From Deltaproteobacteria bacterium (GTDB lineage Bacteria; Myxococcota_A; UBA9160; UBA4427), in the NCBI GenBank assembly GCA_011051925.1, contig DRKE01000210.1, positions 1 through 21,757 on the forward strand: 21,757 nucleotides of DNA, written 5' to 3'. Position numbers and translations under genes: made by a program. Within the stretch, counting starts at the first letter, position 1; every line of letters starts with the position of its first letter. Below the pieces are notes generated by a model. That model worked only from the letters and a program-made list of their open reading frames with translations, was not told the DNA's origin and searched no databases. Of the stretch, positions 15,715 to 21,757 are shown piece by piece.

Positions 15715-16484
15715 TGCAGCATCTCCTCGGCCCTCACCACGAGATCGGCCAGGAACGTGAAATGGGCATTGAACCAGGCCAGTCGATTCGTGACCAGCAA
15801 CACCCCCACGGCGACCAGCATGAGCCCCGAGCCGATCTCGAGGGCACGGAAATGGTTCTTGATCCGGGCGAAGGCGCTGAAGAAATAATCGATGCTCCAA
15901 CCCGCCAGCAGGAAGGGAACGGCCAGACCGGCCGAATAGACCGCAAGCAGGGTGATCCCTTCGAAGACCGTGTCGCGACTGCCCGCCAGGGTCAGGACCG
16001 CGCCCAGGATCGGGCCGATGCAGGGCGACCAGCCGAACCCGAAGCCCGCTCCGACCGTGAACGAGCCCAGGAAGCCCGGGGCGCCGAGGTCGATCTGTCT
16101 GCGCGTGTCACGCAGGAGCCAGCCGATCTTGAGCAGCCCCATCATGTGCAGACCGAAGACGATGATGGCGAGCCCCGCGAGCTGGGCGATCCCGACCTCC
16201 CAGCCGAAGACCTCGAAATGCCAGACCCGGAGCACGCGCCCGAGCGCGAATGCACTCGCGCCGAGGACGATGAAGACCGCCGAGAAGCCCGACACGAATC
16301 CCAGACAGGCTTCCATCACCCGGGCACGCTGGGCCCGATCGGTCTTGCCCGCGCTGAGCTCCGCGACGCTCACCCCCGAGATCAAGGAGAGATAGGCCGG
16401 CATCAACGGCAGCACGCAGGGCGAGAAGACCGAGATCAGCCCGGAAGCGAAGGCCAGGGGCATTTGCGCGATGAATTCCGTCAT
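15711..16484 (-). CDS. ccdA: Cytochrome c biogenesis protein CcdA (thiol-disulfide electron transporter)
   Basis: Inner-membrane protein of 257 aa with about six transmembrane helices. It carries electrons from cytosolic thioredoxin to periplasmic thioredoxin-like proteins. The two membrane cysteines are in the hallmark motifs SPCVLPLMPAYLS (C23) and GFGFGWSPCIGPIL (C155), at the usual positions of the inverted three-helix repeats. The start at ATG 16484 gives the normal N-terminus just before TM1; the 15 upstream in-frame residues are Arg/His-rich and are left out. Its stop overlaps the tlpA start, making a two-gene redox module. Confidence 0.95.
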   Translation of the reverse strand: MTEFIAQMPLAFASGLISVFSPCVLPLMPAYLSLISGVSVAELSAGKTDRAQRARVMEACLGFVSGFSAVFIVLGASAFALGRVLRVWHFEVFGWEVGIAQLAGLAIIVFGLHMMGLLKIGWLLRDTRRQIDLGAPGFLGSFTVGAGFGFGWSPCIGPILGAVLTLAGSRDTVFEGITLLAVYSAGLAVPFLLAGWSIDYFFSAFARIKNHFRALEIGSGLMLVAVGVLLVTNRLAWFNAHFTFLADLVVRAEEMLQ

Positions 16485-16586
16485 GGGTCGGCCGCGATGG
16501 TGACGCTTCCGCCTCGCCGCCGCCAGCACGCCCTCCGCGAGCCTTTCGGCCCCGGCGATCCCCGGCGCCGCCTCCGTCCGGGACCG

Positions 16587-16600
16587 GGTCCGCCCGGACC
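16587..16600 (-). terminator. GC-rich hairpin just after the unknown secreted-protein gene
   Basis: GGTCC and GGACC (16587-16591 and 16596-16600) can pair with a four-base loop, directly beyond the stop codon of the small unknown gene. There is no U-tract, so this is a weak terminator candidate at best. It may be only chance in GC-rich DNA. Confidence 0.2.
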
Positions 16601-17028
16601 TACCAACCCATCTCGTCGTAACCGGATGCGTCGTAGGCGGTCGTCGTACTCGTCGTGTCGGCCGCAGCGACGGCTTCGGTCTGCGTGCTGCCCGTCTCCT
16701 CGTCGACGTCCCGTCCGATGAACTCGAGACGCTGCTCCCCGAGAAGGATTTCCGGCGTGATCACGTAGGTTCCTCGCAGCGAGCGCGTGAAGACGCGATC
16801 TGCGACCTCCGTATCCCCGGCGGTGAAGACCCAGGCGAAGGATCCGATGAGGAGCCCGCCAGTCGCATAGAGCAGCTTGACCGGGCCATAGACGAGCGAG
16901 GAGAGCGCGGCAGCCGCCCCCAGACCACTTTCGCGCCCGACCTCGGCGGCCTTCTCCCCCGCCATGCCGACCGACGGTGCGGCGAGCAGCGAACTCGCCA
17001 GGATCGCCACCAGCAGACCGCGCGCCAT
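16600..17028 (-). CDS. Small secreted or membrane-associated protein of unknown function
   Basis: I do not recognise this gene. From ATG 17028 it encodes 142 aa: a likely Sec signal (MARGLLVAILASSLLAAPSV, cleavage near residue 24), an Ala/Gly-rich hydrophobic stretch that could be a membrane helix or hairpin (about 36-70), a region with more conserved character (RVFTRSLRGTYVITPEILLG, 79-97, then LEFIGRD), and a low-complexity Thr/Ala/Asp tail (about 112-137). An ATG at 17160 in the same frame would add a 44-residue polar N-terminus starting TETEETEW. I prefer 17028 because the signal peptide then begins at the start. It lies 115 bases upstream of ccdA on the same strand. There is no catalytic motif. 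Confidence 0.65.
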   Translation of the reverse strand: MARGLLVAILASSLLAAPSVGMAGEKAAEVGRESGLGAAAALSSLVYGPVKLLYATGGLLIGSFAWVFTAGDTEVADRVFTRSLRGTYVITPEILLGEQRLEFIGRDVDEETGSTQTEAVAAADTTSTTTAYDASGYDEMGW

Positions 17029-17339
17029 CCCGCCGGGCCCCCGATTCGAGGATCTTCTTCCGTTCCGATGGCCAACGGCCGCGGATCCGGAAGACACTTC
17101 AGCCCTCTCCGGGCCTCGACCCGGACGTTCCGACCATTCTGTCTCTTCTGTCTCTGTCATGTCCTGCCCAACCTTTTCGTGCGGCGGCCGAAGCCGACTC
17201 GCACGGCATGCACGGTGCGGCCACTCGTCCGAGCAAACCGCGACCCGCACTCTCACTTCCCCGGAACCGAGTGTCGCGCATCTTCCGGTGTCGGCAAGAG
17301 AAGACGCCTGCCGCGTGCGAAATGACCCGACGAGCGGTC
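17029..17339. other. Intergenic region between the unknown secreted-protein gene and dtd
   Basis: About 310 bases without a clear gene. The minus-strand frame stays open through it because of high GC but looks unlike protein beyond 17160. It may hold the promoter of the secreted-protein gene, though I found no convincing -35/-10 pair. No tRNA-like or strong terminator-like structure was seen. Confidence 0.5.
17138..17155. repeat. Two tandem copies of a 9-bp repeat (TCTGTCTCT)
   Basis: Two exact adjacent copies at 17138-17146 and 17147-17155, followed by a partial copy (GTC). They lie next to the alternative upstream ATG (17160) of the unknown secreted-protein gene. If that start were used they would encode the Thr-Glu run. 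As a whole-codon repeat unit, a copy-number change would not shift the frame. Confidence 0.6.
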
Positions 17340-17789
17340 TCAGAACGCCCGCTGCGTATCCAGCAGGATCGTCACGGGGCCCTCGTTGACCAGGGAGACC
17401 TTCATCCTCGCGCCGAAGCGTCCCGTGACGACCGACACACCCGACGCCTCGCAAGCGAGACGGAGTCGATCGAAGAGCAGACGGGCGCGGTCGGGGGCGG
17501 CGGCCTCCCCGAAGAAGGGACGTCGCCCCTTCCGGACGTCGCCGTAGAGGGTGAACTGGGAAACCAGACCCAGACGGCCGCCCACCTCGAGAAGGGATCG
17601 ATTCATCCGCCCCGCCTCATCCTCGAAGACCCGCAATCCGACGAGCTTCCGGGCGAGTTCGAGGGCATCCCGGATCTCGTCCCGGATCCCGACGCCGACC
17701 AACACGAGCAATCCCGCCGACATCCTGGCGATGACGTCTCCCTCGACCTCGATCTCCGCCTGCGACACGCGCTGGACGACGGCGCGCAC
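17340..17789 (-). CDS. dtd: D-aminoacyl-tRNA deacylase (D-Tyr-tRNA deacylase)
   Basis: Hydrolyses D-amino acids (and glycine mischarged on tRNA-Ala) from tRNA, a chirality proofreading step in the cytosol. It is 149 aa, normal for DTD, with the two hallmark motifs SQFTLYGD (77-84) and the Gly-cisPro motif NEGPVT (135-140). The N-terminus RAVVQRVSQAEIEVEG is typical. The start is GTG at 17789, sharing one base with the dcd stop (TAGTG), with a GGGAG five bases upstream inside dcd. The long upstream open frame, which overlaps dcd in another frame, is not part of the protein. Confidence 0.94.
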   Translation of the reverse strand: MRAVVQRVSQAEIEVEGDVIARMSAGLLVLVGVGIRDEIRDALELARKLVGLRVFEDEAGRMNRSLLEVGGRLGLVSQFTLYGDVRKGRRPFFGEAAAPDRARLLFDRLRLACEASGVSVVTGRFGARMKVSLVNEGPVTILLDTQRAF

Positions 17790-18313
17790 TAGATCTCCCG
17801 CTGGTCCCGGAATCGCCCCTGATAGACGCCGCGACCTTCCGTCCGCATCAGGACCAGCTGGCAGATCCGCACCCCCGCCACGATCTCGAGAGACCGGCTC
17901 GAGACGTTGCTCATCTCGAGGACCTGCCGATTGGCGACACCAGGCTGCACGAAGGCGGAGGTCACGTGGATCATCAGTCCCAGGCGCGCGAATCGGCTGC
18001 GCCCTTCCAGAAAGCCGCAAAGGTCATCGGGAAGCGAGATCTGCTCGGCCGTGATGCCATGGATCGTGACGCCCGGCTCGAGGCGATAGGGCGTCTCGAG
18101 ACCCCGGACGCGCGTATGATCGCGGTAGTCGGTTTCGTCCGCGACGCGAATGGGTGCGTCCTCGTTCACGATCTCGCGAATCGGAACGCCGAGCGTCAGA
18201 TCGATCGAAGCGACGCCGACCTGGGAACGATCGAGGGGATCGATCCGGACCCGTCCCTCGTCGAGTTCTCGCAGGATCACATCGCGGGTAAGGACGCCCA
18301 TGGCGGCGCGCAT
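17789..18313 (-). CDS. dcd: dCTP deaminase family protein
   Basis: Deaminates dCTP to dUTP (or, in bifunctional members, to dUMP), feeding thymidylate synthesis. It has 174 aa if it starts at ATG 18313, or 170 from ATG 18301; the usual length is about 180-195, so this is slightly short. The dUTPase-like fold is supported by GVASIDLTLG, the signature EGRSRFARLGLMIHVTSAFV with R110, PGVANRQVLEMSNVS with the probable catalytic E133, and the C-terminal YQGRFRDQ (family YxGxYxxQ). The usual PGFxGxxTLEL reads PGVANRQVLEM, so the loop after PG is divergent. The gene is head-to-head with the phosphodiesterase gene, with 15 bases between starts, and overlaps dtd by one base. Confidence 0.87.
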   Translation of the reverse strand: MRAAMGVLTRDVILRELDEGRVRIDPLDRSQVGVASIDLTLGVPIREIVNEDAPIRVADETDYRDHTRVRGLETPYRLEPGVTIHGITAEQISLPDDLCGFLEGRSRFARLGLMIHVTSAFVQPGVANRQVLEMSNVSSRSLEIVAGVRICQLVLMRTEGRGVYQGRFRDQREI

Positions 18314-18328
18314 GATACCCTAGAAGCC

Positions 18329-19141
18329 ATGGCCCCGATCCATCCCTTCTTCGAAGTCGAACGTCCGATCGTGATCGGCCATCGGGGCAGCGCCGGAACC
18401 TGCCCCGAGAACACGCTCCTCTCCTTCGAGATCGCGCTCAGGGACGGGGCCCAGATCCTCGAGAGCGATATCCACGTCTCGAAGGATGGCGTCCCGATCC
18501 TGCTCCACGACCCCGACCTCGAACGCACGACCGGTGAGAAGGGTCCGGCGTCGGAACGGACGTTCGCGGCGATCCGCGACCTCGACGCCGGACATGTCTT
18601 CGAGCAGCGGACCGGTCGTCCGCTCGATCGGAAGGAGCCGATCCGCATCCCCTCCCTCGAAGAAGCCTTCGAACGATTCCCCGACGCGCGCTTCAACCTC
18701 GAGATCAAATGCCCGGACGAGGCCGGAATCCAGGCGACCCTCGATCTCATTGAACGTTTCGATCGCGCCGACCGGACCCTGCTGGCGGCCGGCGACGACG
18801 CGATCATGCACGATCTCCGCGCGGCGCTCGCCCACCGCCCGATCGCGCCGGCGATGGGCGCCTCGCTGTCCGAGATCGTCGGCGCCCTGCGGAGCGCCCT
18901 CGAAGGCGTCGACATGCCCCCCGGCGTGATGGCCCTGCAGATCCCACCTGATTTCGGCGGTCGCCCCCTCGCGACCCGTGCCTTCGTCGATCATGCCCAC
19001 GCGCATGATGTCCAGGTCCACGTCTGGACCGTGAACGAGATCGGCGAGATCGAAGCGCTTCTCGAGATCGGCGTCGACGGGATCATCACGGATCATCCCG
19101 GCCGGATGAACGCCTGGCTTTCCCGTGTCGGAAGACGCTAG
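18329..19141 (+). CDS. Glycerophosphodiester phosphodiesterase (UgpQ/GDPD family)
   Basis: Hydrolyses deacylated phospholipid head-group diesters to sn-glycerol 3-phosphate and an alcohol. The 270-aa protein has no signal peptide and is probably cytosolic. The metal and catalytic residues are visible: H18-R19 in IGHRGSAG, E27-N28 in CPENT, E45 and D47 in ILESDIHVS, and H60 in ILLHDPDL. The TIM-barrel end shows VHVWTVNE and GVDGIITDHPG. The ATG at 18329 is chosen because the domain begins at once; in-frame sequence upstream is antisense to dcd. Its 3' end overlaps the methyltransferase gene by 17 bases. Confidence 0.93.
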   Translation: MAPIHPFFEVERPIVIGHRGSAGTCPENTLLSFEIALRDGAQILESDIHVSKDGVPILLHDPDLERTTGEKGPASERTFAAIRDLDAGHVFEQRTGRPLDRKEPIRIPSLEEAFERFPDARFNLEIKCPDEAGIQATLDLIERFDRADRTLLAAGDDAIMHDLRAALAHRPIAPAMGASLSEIVGALRSALEGVDMPPGVMALQIPPDFGGRPLATRAFVDHAHAHDVQVHVWTVNEIGEIEALLEIGVDGIITDHPGRMNAWLSRVGRR

Positions 19142-19709
19142 TCGGGATCGCGGTGGCCCTTCGGCCTTCTTCCGCCAGCACGAAGCGGTCCTGCGCCGGA
19201 CGCGGGAGATCGGCCCGGTCCTCGACCTCGCCTGTGGACGGGGACGACACAGCCTCGCCGCCGCCGCGCTCGGCCTGGACGTTCTCGCCCTCGACCGCGA
19301 TCGCGATTCCCTCGACGTGCTCGCCAGGCAGGGCGAAGCATGGAGGAGTCGCGCGGCACCGGGGTCGTTCGGCCGGATCCGGACGCTCTGCGCCGACCTC
19401 GAATCGGGCGCGTCCCCCCCGCTCGAGGCGGACTCCTTCGGAGCGATCCTCGTCTTCCGTTATCTGCACCGCCCCCTCTGCCCCTGGATCGAAACCCGGC
19501 TCGCACCCGGTGGCCTCCTGCTCTACGAGACCTTCACCCGGGATCAGCGCCGGCTCGGATGGGGACCGCGAAGGAACGAATTCCTGCTGGAGAAAGGGGA
19601 GCTGCCGCGACTCTTTCCCGGCTTGCGCATCGAGCGCTTCGAGGAAGGACCGAGCGGGGACGAGAAGCCGGCACAGACCGCCCGCCTCCTCGCCCGACGC
19701 CCGGGCTGA
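19125..19709 (+). CDS. Small class I SAM-dependent methyltransferase (TehB-like)
   Basis: A 194-aa Rossmann-fold methyltransferase. SAM motif I is VLDLACGRGRHSLAAA (about 32-47); motif II is LDVLALDRDRDSL, with the acidic residue contacting the ribose. Further on are DSFGAILVFRYLHRP, LAPGGLLLYETFT and FLLEKGELPRLFPGL, a pattern known from TehB/UbiE-like small methyltransferases. The substrate cannot be inferred. The start is GTG at 19125, inside the end of the phosphodiesterase gene, so the two are probably co-translated. It converges with queG across 115 bases with no strong terminator. Confidence 0.85.
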   Translation: MSEDASRDRGGPSAFFRQHEAVLRRTREIGPVLDLACGRGRHSLAAAALGLDVLALDRDRDSLDVLARQGEAWRSRAAPGSFGRIRTLCADLESGASPPLEADSFGAILVFRYLHRPLCPWIETRLAPGGLLLYETFTRDQRRLGWGPRRNEFLLEKGELPRLFPGLRIERFEEGPSGDEKPAQTARLLARRPG

Positions 19710-19824
19710 CAGAACGCCCTGCCAGGGCCGAAGTCGGGCGCCGTCGGCAGGACCGTACCGTCCCTGCACGCGTGCGGGCCAGGGCGATTTCCGGTGGGGT
19801 CCGGGGCCGCATCGGAGCGCGCGA

Positions 19825-20913
19825 TCAGGCTTCCGGTTCGAGGCGTGCCAATGCCCAGCGAGCATGTTCCGAGAGCATCTCGTCGGGCCCCTCGGCATGT
19901 CGCTCGATCGCCGGCCGAAGTCCGGCATCCCGGCTGTTTCCCGCCGCGATCAGCGCGTTGCGGATCAGCCCCCGATACCCCGCACGCCGGATCGCACTCC
20001 GTCGGGTGGCTTCGAGATGGGCCGCCTCATCGAGCCCCAGGATCCACTCCAGGGTGGGTTGTTCCCATTCGGAGCGTGGGGCGAGCCGCGCGCGGAGACC
20101 GAGTGGATCGTCGAGGGGCGCGCGGGGTCGGCTGCGGTTCCAGGGGCAGACGCTCTGGCAGAGATCGCAACCGAAGACGTGATCTCCCTGTGCCGCGCGC
20201 AGACTCTCGGGAATCGAGCCACGGAACTCGATCGTCGAATAGGAGAGACAGCGCGTCGCATCCAGCACGTGGGGATCGGGAAAGGCCGCCGTCGGGCAGG
20301 CGTCGAGGCAGGCACGACAGGTCCCGCAATGATCGGCGATGGGCTCATCCGGCTCGAGCGCGAGATCCGTCACGATCACACCGAGCATCACGTGGGACCC
20401 CAGCTCAGGATGGATCAGGCAGCTGTTCTTCGCGATCCATCCCAGCCCGGCGCGCTCGGCGGCGGCTCGCTCGGCGACGGGCCCCGTGTCCACGTGGCTC
20501 CGCGAGCGGACCTCTTCACGGGCGAGAATCGGCAAGGCGCTTTCCAGGGCCCGGACACGATCGAGAAGGACTTCATGGTAGTCGTCGCCCGCGGCATAGC
20601 GCGCGATCCGGCCCTTCGCTTCCTCCCCCGACCCGTCCGGAGGTCCGGATCCCCCGTCGCCGGGAAGGGCGAGGGCCACGACGATCAAGGAGCGCGCACC
20701 CGGAAGCGTCTTGCGCGGATCGATGCGCTCCTCGAGGCGGCGTTCGAGATAATCCATCTCGCCCGCGTATCCCCGTGCGATCCATTCGCGCAGGAAGCGC
20801 GTCCGCTCCGTCGGCTCGGCGGTGCAGAAGCCCACCGCGTCGAGGCCGAGCGCGAGTCCGACCCGCCGGACCCGGTCCTCGAGGCTTCCGGACGGAGAGG
20901 CCCTGCCGCTCAT
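19825..20913 (-). CDS. queG: Epoxyqueuosine reductase
   Basis: Cobalamin- and 4Fe-4S-dependent enzyme for the last step of queuosine synthesis in tRNA wobble position 34. It has 362 aa, usual for QueG. Visible features are RIARYAAGDDYHEVL (N-terminal domain), D142 in SHVDTGPVAERA (catalytic Asp of the family), GWIAKNSCLIHP, and two ferredoxin-like clusters: HCGTCRACLDACPTAAF (C196, C199, C202, C206) and FGCDLCQSVCPWN (C249, C252, C256), with C222 in ATRCLSYSTIE as the remaining ligand. The C-terminus has HEAT-like helices (RRAGYRGLIRNALIAAGNS). The ATG at 20913 overlaps the exosortase stop (ATGA). No other queuosine gene is in the window. Confidence 0.96.
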   Translation of the reverse strand: MSGRASPSGSLEDRVRRVGLALGLDAVGFCTAEPTERTRFLREWIARGYAGEMDYLERRLEERIDPRKTLPGARSLIVVALALPGDGGSGPPDGSGEEAKGRIARYAAGDDYHEVLLDRVRALESALPILAREEVRSRSHVDTGPVAERAAAERAGLGWIAKNSCLIHPELGSHVMLGVIVTDLALEPDEPIADHCGTCRACLDACPTAAFPDPHVLDATRCLSYSTIEFRGSIPESLRAAQGDHVFGCDLCQSVCPWNRSRPRAPLDDPLGLRARLAPRSEWEQPTLEWILGLDEAAHLEATRRSAIRRAGYRGLIRNALIAAGNSRDAGLRPAIERHAEGPDEMLSEHARWALARLEPEA

Positions 20914-21752
20914 CGCCCGGCGAGGACCCCGTCCTCCTCCGGAACGAAGCGCCGCATCAGGGCGCCCACGCCGAGAAGGCAGAGGCACCCGATGACGTAG
21001 GTGACCACCCCGGCCCATTCATGGAGGGGCCCCGCCGTCGCGAATCCGACGCCCACCTGGACCGAGGCGAGGACCGTGAGGATCACGCGCGAGAGGTTGG
21101 CCAGGAGCGCGATCGGGATGACGGCGAAGACGAGCACGAGGCGCCTCCAGAGGCGATGCTCCGTGAAATAGGCGATGAACACGCCAATGGGAAGAAGCGT
21201 GATCAGCGAAGTGATCCCGCTGCAGGCTTCGGCCACGAAGAGCGACTGGTCTCCGGGGAGGGTGAGGATGTTTCCCTCCCGATAGATCGCGACCCCCGAC
21301 CATTGAAGGATCTCCACGGCGGCACTGCTGACGAGAAGCTGCAATCTCACGATGAGCGGCGTCACCCAGGCGGCGGGAAGCGGGACCATGAAGAGCAGAT
21401 AGCCGAGGGGAAAGGCGAGCGTCCGCAGCCAGGCGACACCGCGCAGCGAGAGGACCAGGGTCGTGACCGTCGCGACGGCGACCAGACCGAGCAGCGTCGG
21501 ATTCCGGAGGGCGAGCGCGACGAGATACAGGAAGGCAACGAACACGAGCAGGACCGCCCCCCCGCGAACCGGTCTCGAGGGCAGCCGTGCCAGGGTCTCG
21601 CGATGGGCCGTAGCGGCCCAGAGCGAAACGAAGGGCACCAGGAATCCGTGGGAGGCGTATTCGACCTCGCGCCAGACTTCGGCCAACTGGAGGAGACCGG
21701 GAATCCAGACGACGACCCAGGCGACCGCGAGTGCGATCTCGAAACGACTCAT
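20910..21752 (-). CDS. Exosortase (PEP-CTERM-type transpeptidase)
   Basis: Multi-pass inner-membrane protein (280 aa, about eight hydrophobic segments) of the exosortase/archaeosortase family. These proteins cleave C-terminal sorting tags (PEP-CTERM and relatives), usually together with exopolysaccharide export. The proposed catalytic residues are C177 in VAEACSGI, R222 in ANLSRVILT and H244 in LHEWAG. The family's early SHGFLVP motif is at 34-40. The residue after CSGI is Thr, where Arg is frequent in the family. The protein ends shortly after the last helix, with no fused EpsI/DUF3485 domain. The subtype cannot be decided. The gene starts five bases from the window edge and overlaps queG downstream; partner genes may lie beyond the edge. 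Confidence 0.9.
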   Translation of the reverse strand: MSRFEIALAVAWVVVWIPGLLQLAEVWREVEYASHGFLVPFVSLWAATAHRETLARLPSRPVRGGAVLLVFVAFLYLVALALRNPTLLGLVAVATVTTLVLSLRGVAWLRTLAFPLGYLLFMVPLPAAWVTPLIVRLQLLVSSAAVEILQWSGVAIYREGNILTLPGDQSLFVAEACSGITSLITLLPIGVFIAYFTEHRLWRRLVLVFAVIPIALLANLSRVILTVLASVQVGVGFATAGPLHEWAGVVTYVIGCLCLLGVGALMRRFVPEEDGVLAGR

Positions 21753-21757
21753 CGATC

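Noticed and set aside
19710..19824. Terminator or small RNA in the gap between the methyltransferase gene and queG
   Set aside because: Only short GC-rich pairings (such as GCCCT/AGGGC) without a U-tract; not distinguishable from background.
19153..21000. 615-codon plus-strand open frame across the methyltransferase, queG and exosortase
   Set aside because: It overlaps three well-supported genes, and its translation shows no family features.
1..21757. tRNA, rRNA, CRISPR arrays, transposases, integrases, toxin-antitoxin or defence genes
   Set aside because: Read through on both strands; no repeats with regular spacing, no cloverleaf-like sequences and no mobile-element protein motifs were found.

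Overview
The window is a compact, GC-rich stretch of bacterial chromosome with housekeeping and biosynthetic genes. It shows no mobile elements, CRISPR arrays, tRNAs or rRNAs. The organism is a diderm with an LPS-type outer membrane (LptD) and an exosortase system. The gene content, the fused chorismate mutase-prephenate dehydratase-ACT PheA and the compact trpEGDCFBA operon suggest a deltaproteobacterial-type lineage in the broad sense (Myxococcota, Binatota or Desulfobacterota-like). That placement is inference. Genes are packed tightly: ATGA, GTGA, TTGA, TGATG and TAGTG start/stop overlaps are the rule.

Layout. (1) 1-2527, minus strand: an aromatic amino acid operon, pheA then hisC (aminotransferase) then the first codons of another gene that runs off the left edge. 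A good sigma70-like promoter lies at 2499-2527. (2) 2721-5082, plus strand: a membrane diguanylate cyclase followed by coaE. (3) 11711-5060, minus strand: a complete tryptophan operon trpE-G-D-C-F-B-A, taking chorismate to tryptophan. Its last gene overlaps the 3' end of coaE tail to tail. (4) About 11785-11957, minus strand: a structured non-coding region between lptD and trpE that I read as a candidate 6S RNA. (5) 16484-11952, minus strand: ccdA-tlpA (periplasmic thiol reduction), a Crp/Fnr-family regulator, and lptD (LPS export to the outer membrane). LptD carries two CxC cysteine pairs. (6) 16600-17160, minus strand: a small secreted or membrane protein of unknown function. (7) 18313-17340, minus strand: dcd (dCTP deaminase) and dtd (D-aminoacyl-tRNA deacylase). 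(8) 18329-19709, plus strand: a glycerophosphodiester phosphodiesterase overlapping a small SAM methyltransferase. (9) 21752-19825, minus strand: an exosortase and queG (epoxyqueuosine reductase).

How the genes fit together: pheA, hisC and the trp genes cover the Phe/Tyr and Trp branches from chorismate, in two operons. CcdA and TlpA form an electron relay into the periplasm. LptD, a disulfide-containing outer-membrane protein, is encoded just downstream on the same strand, which suggests a possible but unproven functional link. No clearly novel defence or mobile system is visible. The points most worth a second look are the 6S-like RNA between lptD and trpE, the double-CxC LptD beside a thiol-redox pair, the Asp-to-Glu change at the TrpA catalytic loop, and the unknown secreted protein.
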